A stretch of DNA of 64,000 nucleotides from Ramazzottius varieornatus (lineage: Eukaryota; Tardigrada; Eutardigrada; Parachela; Ramazzottiidae): contig BDGG01000002.1 of the NCBI GenBank assembly GCA_001949185.1, forward strand, positions 4,578,448 to 4,642,447, in the 5' to 3' direction. The first letter of the stretch is position 1. The number at the start of each line of letters is the position of its first letter. Both the position numbers and the translations under genes were made by a program. The notes under the pieces were generated by a model, which was given only the letters and a program-made list of their open reading frames with translations, searched no databases and had not been told where the DNA came from. Of this stretch, positions 1 to 11,471 are shown piece after piece.

Positions 1-134
1 CATGGCGAACTTCAGACCCATGGACCTTCTTCCGGATGTTTTCTCAGAAATTGAAAGAAAGGTACGTACTGTACGATATCGATTTGCGTAAGAATGAGAT
101 GGGTGAGGTTGCTTCCAGTTTCCAAAGCAGAAGT

Positions 135-3100
135 TTACCGGAGCTTGTACGGGGACTGGCGACCACTATTACTGTCAACATGCTCGGTAGTAAGGTTCTT
201 GTGGCTTTTGGTACTTCGAACCGGCAAACTTATGGGATGCATCGTGCCGCGCAGATCAATTTCTGGGTGTTCTAGGGTGGGCTCCTCCGACGGCTCGTGG
301 TTGGCGGTCGGCCCGAAAATCCCTGCAGTCCCCTCCTTGAGTTTCTTGTATGTTCGATAGTCCTCGTTTTTAGGTTGGTTGACAATTGATTCAGTCTCCG
401 CGATCACTGATTCTCCTCTTCCAGGTCGTAAAAAGGGCAGTTCGTAGTCGATCCCGCGGGACTTGTAACACCGTAGCATGAGGTCTTCTGGACCTCCAAG
501 AACTTCTCGCAGAATGAACTGCAATTGGTACACCATTAGCACGATCATATACAGTATAGACGTGAAGGAAGTCATGCATACTCTGCCGGCAGCTTGCATC
601 TGGTAGTCAGTGAGGTCCCGGGCAGACATGGAGCACAGTATAAGCGAAAGTCTTTCCAGCGCAAAGTTAAAGTTGTCCCACGGTACGCTGAAGAATTTCT
701 CAACGATCTTCATTGGCTTTGTCGTTCCCATCATGATTTTACATTGATCTTTCAAATCTTGAAACCTGAGAAAAAATAGGCCGTGTCAAAAAGAGAGGTA
801 TGGACGAAACGGTGCGAAGTCTCCTGTGCATAACAACGACTACCATGTGTTGACGCGAAAAACATCTTTCTTCTGGTGGAACTTGTCCGCAAAAGTTTCT
901 TTCTTCCGTTTCAGGGCTCGTTCCTGCCAGTTCGGATTTTTCAGAGCAAAGAAGACTTCCCTGAAATATTACTATAACCAACGAGAACGGTCATCAGATC
1001 AGGGCAACATACTCTTTCTTTCGTTGCAAGTATTTCTCGTATTTGACTCGCTTTGTCCTTTCCGCCTTCTTCCAGCGTTCGTGGACTGTGTTCAACAGGT
1101 GTCTAGCGTTGTCGGTCGTTACTTTTCTTTGCGTCCTATACAAATCGCGAGTAACCAAAGAGATGAAAATGTTCGCAGCTGAGCGTGGCACTAACTTCCT
1201 GACAATGGTCTGTAGGCTTAGTTCGCTCTTGACGGCCTGGAACCGATTGTGGATCTTTGAGATGACTTCAAGCCAAGGGGGATTACCGTTGAATCGCCAT
1301 TCGTCAACGCCGGTTCTAGAAGGGATATATATGACTAGCAAGTGGTTTTGACCACTGAAGAGGCCGAGCGAGCGCGATTACACTACAGTAGCCAGACGGT
1401 ACATTTAGTCGAGCACAAAACCGAGTTGGGAAAGGCGCGCCTCTTCCACAGCCTTCTCACGCGTCTGCGGAGGGTTGGCTCGGTCGTCCGCCCCTCGGCT
1501 GAGTTGAGCGAGGGAACACTGAGCTTTGGGAAACATCACGGGGCGCAGCCCCCTGATGATGAGATCGGTCGTACACGCCTCGCCAAGACGTGGGGGCTAA
1601 CCAATGCGGCCAGGTTTATTCAGAATCGTTAGGAGTCATAGGACCCTGCGAAGAAACCTACAACTGCCTTGCGCATAGCACGACGTTCTACGTCGCCTCC
1701 TATCCTTCTCAATACGACTGCGAAGCTGGGACGACTTTTTAGCACCGATTCGATGAAGTGGCGCATTCGTTTTCACTGTGGTGTTTGCGATAGCAATATT
1801 GCGATTAAATTGTCGAAAAGAATGGACGATACACTAGTCCTCCTCACGACGAGCTATTTATGTCGCAAACGGTTGATTAAAAATTTGAGTTGCTTGATCA
1901 ACGGAAATTAGTCGTGAGTGAGGCAAAATTGGATTTTTCGCAAGTCTCGGAAACGGGACCGGAAATGCGCGAGTTTTGCGGGGTAGGTTTGTAGGCAAAC
2001 TTTGCCTCCTGACTAAGTTGAAATTCATGGTTTCCTCTCTGGCTAGTCTCTGTCTTCCGATATCCCCGACACTAATAGGTATCAAGAAGCCCATACCTGA
2101 AACGGTATCTCGCAACGTCTAGCACTGTGAAGACTCAGCTGAGAAATGAAAATTTGAAATTTTGAGTCAAGTGTGCAGAGAATAATCCGTTTTCGTCTTC
2201 ACTCGAGGGCTGCTTATCTTGAAAGCGAAACTTCGTAATCCACGTTTAAGATCAACACAATCAACGGAGTTTTACGGGCTGTCGTTAGGAGGACTATTGC
2301 TTTTCTGACACTTACGAAGGACCTCGCTTCGCTCGGCCTGATGACGGGCCTTACGAATTACGCTCGAAGACAGCCGGTGTTCTGGTAACGAAATGGTGCT
2401 TACGAACTGGGTCGCTGTCTGTCAAATTTCCCAGCTATTTTGTCCCTGTGGAACCTTCTCCACAAAAGTTGGTTCTACAGGAAGCAAGAAAGATATAATC
2501 CGTTACCAAATTACTTTTGCTACTGGTTTGAGAGCGTGACAACGTACCTGGTCGGATGTGTTCATCTGCGAGCTGAAGACCTTCGAGTGTGAACTTCCGA
2601 GCGACACTGGCTTCAGAAGTTCCTCTTTGGACCGCAGGGCCCGCCACTTTGGCTGAAATGTTAAACTGCAAACGACATATTCTTGCAACTTGTCTTGTAT
2701 TAGATGATGATAACATCACCTACTATTGATAACATCAACTAATTTCGAGGTGTGAAAAAAGCTCCTCCCGAAACGGGGGAAGGAAATGACGGATTCTCTT
2801 ACCTGGGTGCTTTGTTCAGGATGGTGGGCTCGAAACTCTCCTTCAGGTTTTCGATCCGGTTGTACGTAAGCGTTCGCTGCGAATTCAGTTTATCATTTGT
2901 TTTGCCGCCCGAAGACTTTCGGTTTTCGCTTACTGACCCACGAGTTTATTTCCCGAAGGCGGACGTTGCTGATGGACGTCAGGAGCAGGTCGATCCAACG
3001 AAGAAAACTCAAAAAGCTTCTTCTTTCGGACCTCTTTGTATCCATATCCCTGCAAACACTTTAATGGTAAGGTTTTATGGATGTATGCTTCGCAATATCA

Positions 3101-4313
3101 ACGTGCTTACATATTAGCCAAGATTCTTTTCAGGTCGTTCATGGAATAAACGATATGGTTGACTCCTCCAAGATAGGGCGAATCGTACATCAACGTGACT
3201 ACGTTCTTGAGGCGCAGTTTACCCAGATCACTTTCGACGGTCTGCAAACTGGAAACACAGGTTAGTTGGTACAACATAACCGCGTAAAGTTCCCAGCAAC
3301 GCATCATTATTAGTTTCAAAATCCGACCTGTTCAGCTTGCTCGACAAATTCATCCAGTTCCCGACCACGAACGATCTTATTTGTGGAGTCTTTCAGCTCT
3401 TTGAGAAACACTCTCCATGACTGATAGCCGCCGTCTGTCGGTGATCGCAAGTCTTCGGCCGGACGTAAGGCAATCTGGATCTTCTTGCTGAGGATCGGTA
3501 ATTTATCTTGCTGTTCGGTACTTGTTATTTTTTCCTGTGCAATATTCGTGGGACAAAGACATGACAGTTTGAACTTGGAACAGCTTTAATCATACTTATT
3601 GCAATATCAAGATTACTTTTTGTTTAAGGAAGATTGATTTCATTTCCTTGTTCATGGATGGGAGGAACCGCTCCAGTTGATGATACTTGGCCGTGTTGTG
3701 CGGCCGAAGGTTCTCCATGGACATCAGTCGATCTGGCTGATGAAAGCACAAGGTTATTTTAATACGTAGTAGTCATGAAACCTGGACTATTCGCAACTTC
3801 CCAAGATGTGATTTTGATTCACTTACGACACGCGATCTGATGGCTCGCCGCACAAGAGTTTCATCAAACACCGTCACTCCGCCAAGTGATCTGTATGGTT
3901 CAGTCAGCGGTGTGAACTCACCATGTCGAATGGCTATCTTGGTTAGGCGACTGCCCTCTCGAAGTCGTTTTGCCAAGTTATCCTTTTTTTTCTGGGTTAC
4001 GATATAGTCAGGACTTTGGTAGACCTTATGTGCATCAGGGTCTGTTGTTAGCCCAAGGCAGGCTGAAAAATCAAGGAACGGTATGCTTTTTGTGGTCGTA
4101 ACCGGTTTTTGTTTCGTTTGTATAGACTTCTTACATGGTTTATGAACCAACTCGTTCAAGATGTCGGTATTTTTTAACTGGACGATCTTTTTCAGCTGCT
4201 GTCCTGTCAAAGCCTCCGGAATATCCCACCAGATGTGAGTCCTGCAAAACATTGGCATGCAAAGCCAACACAAGCTTGGATAAGCGGAAACGATACCTCC
4301 TGTTAGCGTCCAT
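135..4313 (-). CDS. Unrecognised multi-exon protein gene
   Basis: I do not recognise the family. A consistent chain of phase-compatible exons can be read: a 17-bp first exon (ATG at 4313, MDANR), then 4241-3827 (THIWWDIPEALTGQQ...), 3736-3617 (PDRLMSMENLRPHN...), about 3532-3345 (EKITSTEQQDKLPILSKK...), 3240-3115 (TVESDLGKLRLKNVV...), about 3050-2840 in two exons, 2654-2548 (PKWRALRSKEELLKP...) and possibly a 45-bp exon near 2140-2100. Further coding-looking stretches follow at about 1290-1035 (basic, IHNRFQAVKSELSLQ...) and 768-135, the last with a hydrophobic run (SILYMIVLMVYQLQFIL) that could be a membrane helix. The upstream exons are rich in Lys, Glu and Arg and look soluble. Joining the last two blocks to the same gene is inference; they could be a separate gene. 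No signal peptide is visible. Confidence 0.5.
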
Positions 4314-4772
4314 CTTCAAGCTAACCCCTTCCAAAAAGTCAAAAGTAGCACAACATGAACCAGGTAACCCTCACTGGAACACCTTCCAGAACAACCAATC
4401 CCTGTACGGAGCCTCCCTTATTATGTTCAGATCACACCGAGACTGTACGCCACCTGACGAATCAACTAAAACTGTGTCTTCGAAGGTTCTTCTTGCCTGG
4501 AAGTTGCTAAGGATGCGGTGCGCAAGAACATCCTGTGAAGCCTTCGCTGGCCATCATGCAAAAGATGGTCGGCGAAAGGTTCTCTGGGTTTCTGACTTGC
4601 CTGCGCAGTCATATGATGCAGCTCGATACCCATTCAGGTATTTGATATATAAATTCATGTACGAGGAATTTTTTGTTGTTCAGCGATTCGACAAGCTAAC
4701 CAATAAGATCAAGCATCAGTTAACGGAACATACGAGTACTGGTTACAAGATTCCTAGAGGGTCGCTTGCACT

Positions 4773-5650
4773 CTAACGTTTTCCAAAGTCACCTAGGGGA
4801 AGTTGGGCCCCAGTACTCGGGTTTCCGGGTATTTGGCCATTCGAATTGCCACTACCGAAAGGATTCTGTTGTCCGTTGGGAGTAATGTTCGGGCTGAACG
4901 GGTTGGTCCCTCCATTAGGAAACTGGCCCTGGTTGGGTATTTGGTTGCCGTTGGGGGACTGGTTTCCATTATTCGGAAACTGGTTGTTGGTACCAGGTTG
5001 GAATTGACCGGGTTGGAAAGTCGGAAACTGATTATTGTTCAGGTTGCTATTGGGAACTTGATTTGGGTTCTGGTTTTGATTGAACGGCAGTTGGCCGGTG
5101 GGGATCTGGCCGGTGGGGATCTGGCCGGTGGGGAACTGTCCTGAGGGGAACTGTCCTGAGGGGAACTGTCCTGAGGGCTGTTGATTGGCGGGGAACTGGT
5201 TGGAGGGAAGAGACTGGCCGTTGGGGATCTGGCCGGTGGGAAACTGTCCTGAGGGCTGTTGGTTGACGGGGAACTGGTTGAAGGGAAGAGACTGGCCGTT
5301 GGGGATCTGACCGGTGGGAAACTGACCGTTGGTCTGACTGTTGGCCTGACCGTTAGGAAATTGACCGTTAGGAAATTGTCCGTTAGGTAACTGTCCGTTA
5401 GGAAATTGTCCGTTGGGAAACTGTCCGTTGTTTAGGGGAACTGATGGGATCTGTCCTGTCTGTTGGCCATTGGGCATGTTAGGAGTAAATGGACCCTGGC
5501 CGGTTTGAGTTCCAAATTGGTTTGTCGGTTGCTGGTTTGGAAGACCACCGTTCATACCATTGCTGAAACCGTTTCCTCCGACGTTAGGAGAAAATGGACC
5601 CTGGCCGTTTTGCATTCCCATCCCTTGAAGTCCTCCAGCTCCGTAGGCTG
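4773..5650 (-). repeat. Pentapeptide-repeat coding exon (GQFPN-type)
   Basis: This final exon of the pseudo-astacin gene is read from the minus strand after an acceptor near 5651. Its protein is dominated by five-residue units with the pattern G-Q-[FIL]-P-[NTS], in at least two runs separated by longer duplicated blocks containing NGQSLP and NQFP. There is no Cys and little charge until the last residues. On the DNA, tracts such as 5095-5180 and 5345-5440 are visibly tandem (15-bp steps), so copy number is likely to vary between alleles and the assembly may be imprecise here. Confidence 0.8.
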
Positions 5651-6802
5651 TCAAAGTCAAGACAAAACATTTCGAGTAGTCTTGAGAGTCTTACCATACG
5701 AAATTTAGTTTTCGAAATTTTAGATGGTGAGACTGGTCCAGTTGGTTTGGGAGAGAAGAAGCAAATTCTTACGATCTTGACAGGTGGCGCTGCACCCGTA
5801 GAACTGAGTGATGGCTTGACAGTCCTTCATGCTCAAACTTCCCGAATTTTGTATTGGTTTAGATTTTGATTGTATCACGGGTGCTCCATTGGTGCTGAAC
5901 TGAGTCTGATCGATCAACGTTATGGAGTTGAAATCAAAGTCGTCTGGATTGCTGAGGACCTTGCTTTGGTCGAACACCTGCAGAGGAACGTATGGCTGAG
6001 CGCGGGGATCCACAGCTTGCTGGTTCACCTGCACGAACTGATCCCTGTACGACAGTAAGAAAAACAGCAGTAAAAAAAAGATTGTCAATCAAGTTCGAAA
6101 GAGCTGTTGGAGAAAAGAACGATTTTCCCTTCTCTTTGATTACTCTACTAGCTCGCTTACCTGTTTGGCTTGTTGTGTTCGGAACGCAGACCTGTCAGGC
6201 TGGCCAAAAGACGCATGACCTGTCGTGGATTGTTCATGCACCCACTCGGACCTCCTTGAAGGGACATCTGTTGGCCTTGCCCAGTTTGAGCAGTTACCAT
6301 ACCGGGAAAAGCGTAACATGTTGGGGAAGGAGGCCTAAGCACACACAGATGGAAATGACATGTTGATCAGATGGGCTTTTCCAGTTTTTAAGGAGAAAAA
6401 TTTCGCTGACAAACCAACCCTGTTGTCCCACCGGCTTTGGTTAGAGTTACAAATTTCATGGAGCCGGGTGTTGGTGGGGACGTCAGCTGCTGAAACTCGA
6501 TGCATCCTCCAGTATCGCTTTTCATCTTTTGCATTGCTTGACCAATCATGCTCAACTCTGCCTGGCCTAGATTTGAAGGATCAAAACTCACAAATAAGGA
6601 AACTCCAAACGGAAATTTTACCAAATTAGGAGTACCCATTACTACACAGCCACTCCCACTTACTATACTGGTTCGGTGGGATGTAGAATGGGATCTTTCC
6701 GCCCGGCCATTTCTGATATTGAGGGTCGTTGTTCAAGACGTATCCGGTAGCCAACTGATAGTGTTCTACCAGTAAAAGTACTCCCAGAACTGAGAGGAAC
6801 AT
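4773..6802 (-). CDS. Secreted astacin-like pseudopeptidase with GQFPN-repeat tail
   Basis: Start chosen at 6802, where MFLSVLGVLLLVEHYQLATG reads as a signal peptide. Four exons give an astacin (M12A)-like domain: the opening block (QKWPGGKIPFYIPP), a helix ending GGCIEFQQL, a segment with CYAFPGMV and GQQMSLQ, the Arg/Asp block KPNRDQFV and the closing SLSMKDCQAITQFYGC. The position of HExxHxxGxxH reads RLLASLTGLRS, so all three zinc histidines and the catalytic Glu are missing, and the Met-turn SxMHY reads SITLI. A peptidase activity is therefore not expected. A last exon (4773-5650) adds about 290 residues of Gly/Gln/Pro/Phe/Asn repeats (units GQFPN, GQFPT, GQIPN, GQFPS) ending in GKR. It probably acts as a secreted structural or binding protein; that is inference. 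It lies tandem to a related gene at 7274-9417. Confidence 0.75.
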
Positions 6803-7273
6803 GGTCAGGTTTAGATAGCAATCGCCTAATGAAATTTGGATGTTGCTAGAACTTACGTCTGCCGCCCTCTGGTATTTTTTGTCATGTGTCATCTTCTTTC
6901 TTTTCAGGGACACTTCAGCTCGCGAAGCTAGTCTTGGCAACTTACTCGTCAGTTTGTGATGAAGCTATGGCCGAAGCGGTACGATGGAGGACCGACCACT
7001 CAAGATCTGCTGATGTAGATGGAACGTGACCGAGGTAAGTGCGTGCGAGAATTTTCGTGGTTATGGATGCGAGGCTTCCGATGTTACAGACGTGAGCATC
7101 TCGGTAGTGGTGAGAATCGGTAGAAGTCCAACAGAACATTTAATGAGGAATTTACGTTCAACATTGCTGAATGAGGACCAAATATCCGAAGGATTATTAC
7201 TGCATTTTTTGTAGAAATTATAAGGTTTTTGAAATTTGTTTGGTACAGGTTAACATGGAAGTTTAAACAGGCC

Positions 7274-9417
7274 TTATTTCCCTCCGTCAACCATACCACC
7301 GGTACCGCCGGCTGTGGTACCGGTGGGGGGACAGCCAGGTATCGTAGAAGCAAAGGACTTCGGTCCAGAAATCACCTAAATCAAACCACATAAGAAAAAA
7401 TTGTTTTCGGAGCACCCAGTCGCTTACCGTCATGCACACTTGGCTGTTAGCGTCCACTAGAGAAGAACTGGAGCAAGGAACTGCGTCGAAATACTGGAGA
7501 CCTCGACCATCCGTTGGTTGATACAAGAACGCAATCCGCTCGGTAGCGCTTTGGTCCACCACGCTGTAGATCTCTTCAACGGTGTACTTGTTGAGATCCG
7601 TGACCAGAACTTTACTTGCTCCCGAGGCATCGACAAGGTCTGCTGCCGATATACTGTCTGAGTTAGGTGCGCCTGTCACACTGTTCACATTCAGGATGTC
7701 GTTGTTTAGCTTGACGGCTAAGATTCCAGCGTTAGCTGCAGGTGCACCAAGCGCCGTCCCATAGCCGGCAACGCCAGCGACATCTGTCGGCGACCCGGTG
7801 ATTTTCGATTGAAATATCCCCAGCTTGAACGCATAGGTGTCCAGACTCTACCACATCGAAACACTTGGTCATAATCTCATGTTAAATCATAAAAAAATTA
7901 AAGACTGATAATTGTATTGTATATTTTCGATCGTCTGATTCTGTACAGTACTTGGTCGATGATGTAGGTGGTGTCGTCTTGAAAATAGGCGGCTTGGAAA
8001 GGGAGGTTCCAGGTTACGCCGGGGAAGTCATTGGCTATCGAAGTGCCGTCTTCCACCAACTTCCCGTTTTGCACGACATAAACGAGATTCTCGGCGCTGA
8101 CGAAGTAAGTTTTCTTGGCGGAATAGTCGGTCCAGGCGGCGGCAATCTCGAAGTCTGGTAGGCATATTTTGGAGATAGGTCCAGGAGGAACAGTGACAAC
8201 AGTCGTGGGGGGCGTTGTCACGGAAGCGGGAGTTGTCGGGGTTGGGGGAATTGTGAGAGTGGTGGCCGCTGGAGGAATACGTGTGGGCAGTGGGCCATTC
8301 CCGTACACTAAAGGGCAGAGTGGCAATCTGAGACCGATACCAATGGTGGAAAGCTTTTTCTCGTTTGGTAGAATTGTCGTACCGTCTTGGCAAATACCAT
8401 TGCAGCCATACAAGAAGTTCAAGGCTTGGCAGTCCCGGATACTGAGCTGTCCAATGTTCGAGATTGGGGTTGCTGTTTTGCTGGTAACCACAGGTTGTCC
8501 AGCACTGCTGTACGTTAACGGGTCCACTAATGTGATGGAGTTGTAGTCGAACTCATTTGGATTGAGCAGGACACGGTTTGCGCTAGGTATGATGGTGTAG
8601 ACTCCCGCTTGAACCGCCTCTGTGATGGAAAATTGTCAGAGAGAGTTTTTAACAAGTGTGAAAGAGCGCTTACTTGTAAATAGTCTTTTTGGCTTATAGT
8701 TGGGAACAAGGAATACTTTACTTGGTGTGGCGGCAGCGGTGTTAACCGTGATAAAGGAATCTCTGTTCGGCTTGTTGTGCTCAGGACGTAACCCAAGAAG
8801 ATACGACAATATCCTCATGACATTTCGAACGTTTCCGAGACAGGCAGCTTGAATGGCAACATACTGGCCACGACCTTCTTGTTGAGTGATCATTCCGGGA
8901 TAGGAGAAACATGTGGGTGACGGCGTTCTGGGTGTCCATGTTGTGAGAAAGATCGATTTAGCCCAAAGACTTTGTTAAATGCAGCACTTTCTTGGATAGC
9001 TTACCCGGGTCCGCCATTACGGGAAATTATGGCGAAATTGCGCGATGGATAGGTAGACAATAGCCCGGCTTGGCCTAAATTGACCCATTGAATGCAATTC
9101 CCCACGTTGCTGCTGATTTGCGTCATTGCTGTCTGGATCAGATTTTGCTCAGCGGCAGCTAAAAGGATAAATTGCCGTGACAATTGTGTCAAGCTGTTAC
9201 CGGTAGAATGCTGACAGAAAAGTCTTGCTAGACATGATAACGTAACAAGGAAGCGAGACAGTTTTGGCCTACAATAATCGCCGGGATAAAAAATGTAGGG
9301 AACTGTCTTGGCAGGCCAGCGGGAAAACGCCGCGTCCATGTTCATCATGAAGGCCTGCGCACTGCCGAGAATGAAAAGCAAGAACAAATGCGGTACGAAA
9401 ATGACAGATTCCAACAT
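7274..9417 (-). CDS. Secreted astacin-like pseudopeptidase with hemopexin-like module
   Basis: The start at 9417 gives a signal peptide (VIFVPHLFLLFILGSAQA). The exons parallel those of the gene at 4773-6802: SRWPAKTVPYIFYPGDY, GNCIQWVNL, CFSYPGMI, then RILSYLLGLRP where HExxHxxGxxH is expected, KPNRDSFI, a Met-turn replaced by SITLV, and QLSIRDCQALNFLYGC. All zinc ligands and the catalytic Glu are absent. After the pseudo-catalytic domain comes a Pro/Thr-rich linker (PTPTTPASVTTPPTTVV). Next are two strands resembling hemopexin blades (DFEIAAAWTDYSAKKTYFVS, then PFQAAYFQDDTTYIIDQ) with FPGV between them. The tail is Ser/Gly/Ala-rich and ends TGGMVDGGK. The hemopexin assignment is by pattern only. 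It probably arose by tandem duplication with its neighbour. Confidence 0.75.
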
Positions 9418-11471
9418 GTTGAATGAATTATCGTAAATATAACGCTAACTAATCTTAGAAGCTAAAGAATGGCGGCAACGAATTTTCGAGGTGAATCTTG
9501 CCAAATTTAGCCTGGTGGTTCTTTTTAAGTCTACTAATTTCCGCCTTTTGCAAGTTCGAACGTTCGACAACCTCGTGAGTTTTATATTCACAGTGTTCCG
9601 ACGTACATGTGAATGAATTTTTCTAATTGTTTGAAGTTCGACCTCTAATCTGGTATTCAGCTTCTCGTGTGAATGGATAGAAGGCGATTTAATTGACATT
9701 AAGCAAAATAGATTAAGAAAAGTCAACATGTCGTGGCGAGAAGTCACGAAAGATTGGTCCGAAGATCTTCAGGGGCTCATTGGTCTAATCGAACGAACTA
9801 TAACAGTGGGAGCCGAAGATGGTGATTAAAAGCCGTGAAGAGCAGCGCATTTTGAAATGCTAATCTTAATTTGTGTTGATGGAAGCACTGTAGGGTTTAA
9901 TAATAGCGCAGTCTGTTGGAAATCAAGAAGCAATTTTATATTCAAGTGTTTTACTAATTTACCATACATACACACTGTCTTCTCTCTTGTGCAGAGGCAA
10001 CTGTGAAATGTGGATACTATATCGAGATCACCCAAAAGCCATGTTTGTTTTGACATTAGATGCCTCGACATGCTTTTGACGTTCAATTTGGGGACGTCGG
10101 CAAACAAATTCAATCTGATCGTCAGTCTAAGCGGCGCACTGGTGCATTGGTTTTGGCTAGACGAGTGCGCCACTCGGGAAAAGGATCTGGCTCAAAGCAT
10201 CTGCCCACATCCCAAATTTTGCCAAGGCGGCATTCCAGTCCATATAAACAAAATACATGGACACATTGCGTTGTATTTAGCCTTTAAAATTTGTGCCCTT
10301 GAGAGAAAAGTGTCGCATGTGGAGTTGCTAATATTAATGCATACAGAAGGTTTCTCGACAGTGGCGGATGACTTAGAACAATGTCTGGTAACTTGATGGT
10401 TGTCCCCGTCAAAGTGGGCAATTGCAAATGGGACCTCCCGCTGCCGACTATTCTTCCCCGATTCAACGACCCATTTGTCCTCTTTAGGCACCGCAATTGT
10501 TGACTCAATTGCTCAGTAATTTAGCTTCAAGTGTTGCATCATGTTCGATAAATCTTAAAAGCTTTTCGAGCGTGGCCTTCTTTGTCTAGCAATTATATTA
10601 CAATTCAGCTTTTGATCGGCCATAGCTTCTGAGTGTACTTTAGAACGCCGACAAGGAAGTCACTTGGAATAATGAATGATTTTGTATCGATCGATGCAGA
10701 CAGAAAACTGGATCAAAATATCTTTTACCCATCGAATCACTGTTTCAAAAATATCCATATTTTCTTGACGAATAACAAATATATATGATATGATTGTTCT
10801 TTATTGCTCAATTGCATCAAAAGTTCGTAAATGTGGCGTGAAGATATTCAGATAAGCGCAAAGGGGATTGGCGAGCTTGCGGAATTTGGCAAAGTTCATA
10901 TCGTCGGCCAACTGAAGAGGTCGCTTCAGCGGATGGCTCGTGTTTGTTGGTTCCTCTGTGGGAAGATTCTAGTGTGGCTCACATTTCTGTCTTCGGAGTC
11001 AAGTGACGGTTTTCGCCGAGTTTAAGTTGAATGTTCGTTGTCGAGAACGCAGCTGAACGCTCGTTGGAGTATGTGAGCTGATCCATGTTGGTCCCCAGAT
11101 TAGACCAGACCGAAAGGATGAACTGCCTGCACTGGCTGTTGATGATTGGATCCCGTTGTGCTACACTTTGTCGCATGCCCGTCGGATTACTGAGTAGTGA
11201 GTGCGTCATTAGGAAACTGGGCGGGGTCATCCAGACTATTAATAACAAGGAATATGGCCTACCTAAATATCCGCCACTTCTTGAAAAACTGTCTAGTGGG
11301 TGAGAAAGGACATGCAGTGTTTCCGTATAGAACTTGTTAGAATGATGGTCTGTTTGAATAGATCCAATTCGGTGCTTGAAAAATTTTCCCCAGTTTGTGG
11401 TTTTGATATACTGTAACATTTCGACCAAGAAACATAGGGCAAATCGTCAGGTTGATGTGTGGTTCTTCAAG
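9418..11471. other. Intergenic region between pseudo-astacin and homeobox genes
   Basis: No gene is recognised here. It contains one palindromic element (10089-10215, listed separately), a 33-codon open frame on the plus strand at 9728-9829 (MSWREVTKDWSEDLQG...) with no family match, and a minus-strand open frame around 10979-11430 whose peptide is not recognisable. The AT-rich section 10500-10830 shows nothing. The sequence just before 11472 should hold the promoter and 5' UTR of the homeobox gene; I see no clear TATA box. Confidence 0.4.
10089..10215. mobile_element. Palindromic MITE-like element, copy 1
   Basis: The left arm reads GGGGACGTCGGCAAACAAAT and continues to AGCGGCGCAC. The right arm GTGCGCCACTCGGG...CCCACATCCC is its imperfect reverse complement. 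Arms are about 50 bp with a loop of about 25 bp. It lies between genes. The same structure recurs at least eight more times in the window. Confidence 0.7.

Noticed and set aside
4135-4776. 213-codon plus-strand open frame
   Set aside because: Its first part lies opposite well-formed minus-strand exons (MDANR and THIWWDIPE...) and its composition is that of antisense sequence. No domain recognised.
9728-9829. 33-codon ORF, possible micropeptide
   Set aside because: The frame is short, lies in an intergenic region, and no relative or splice context supports it.
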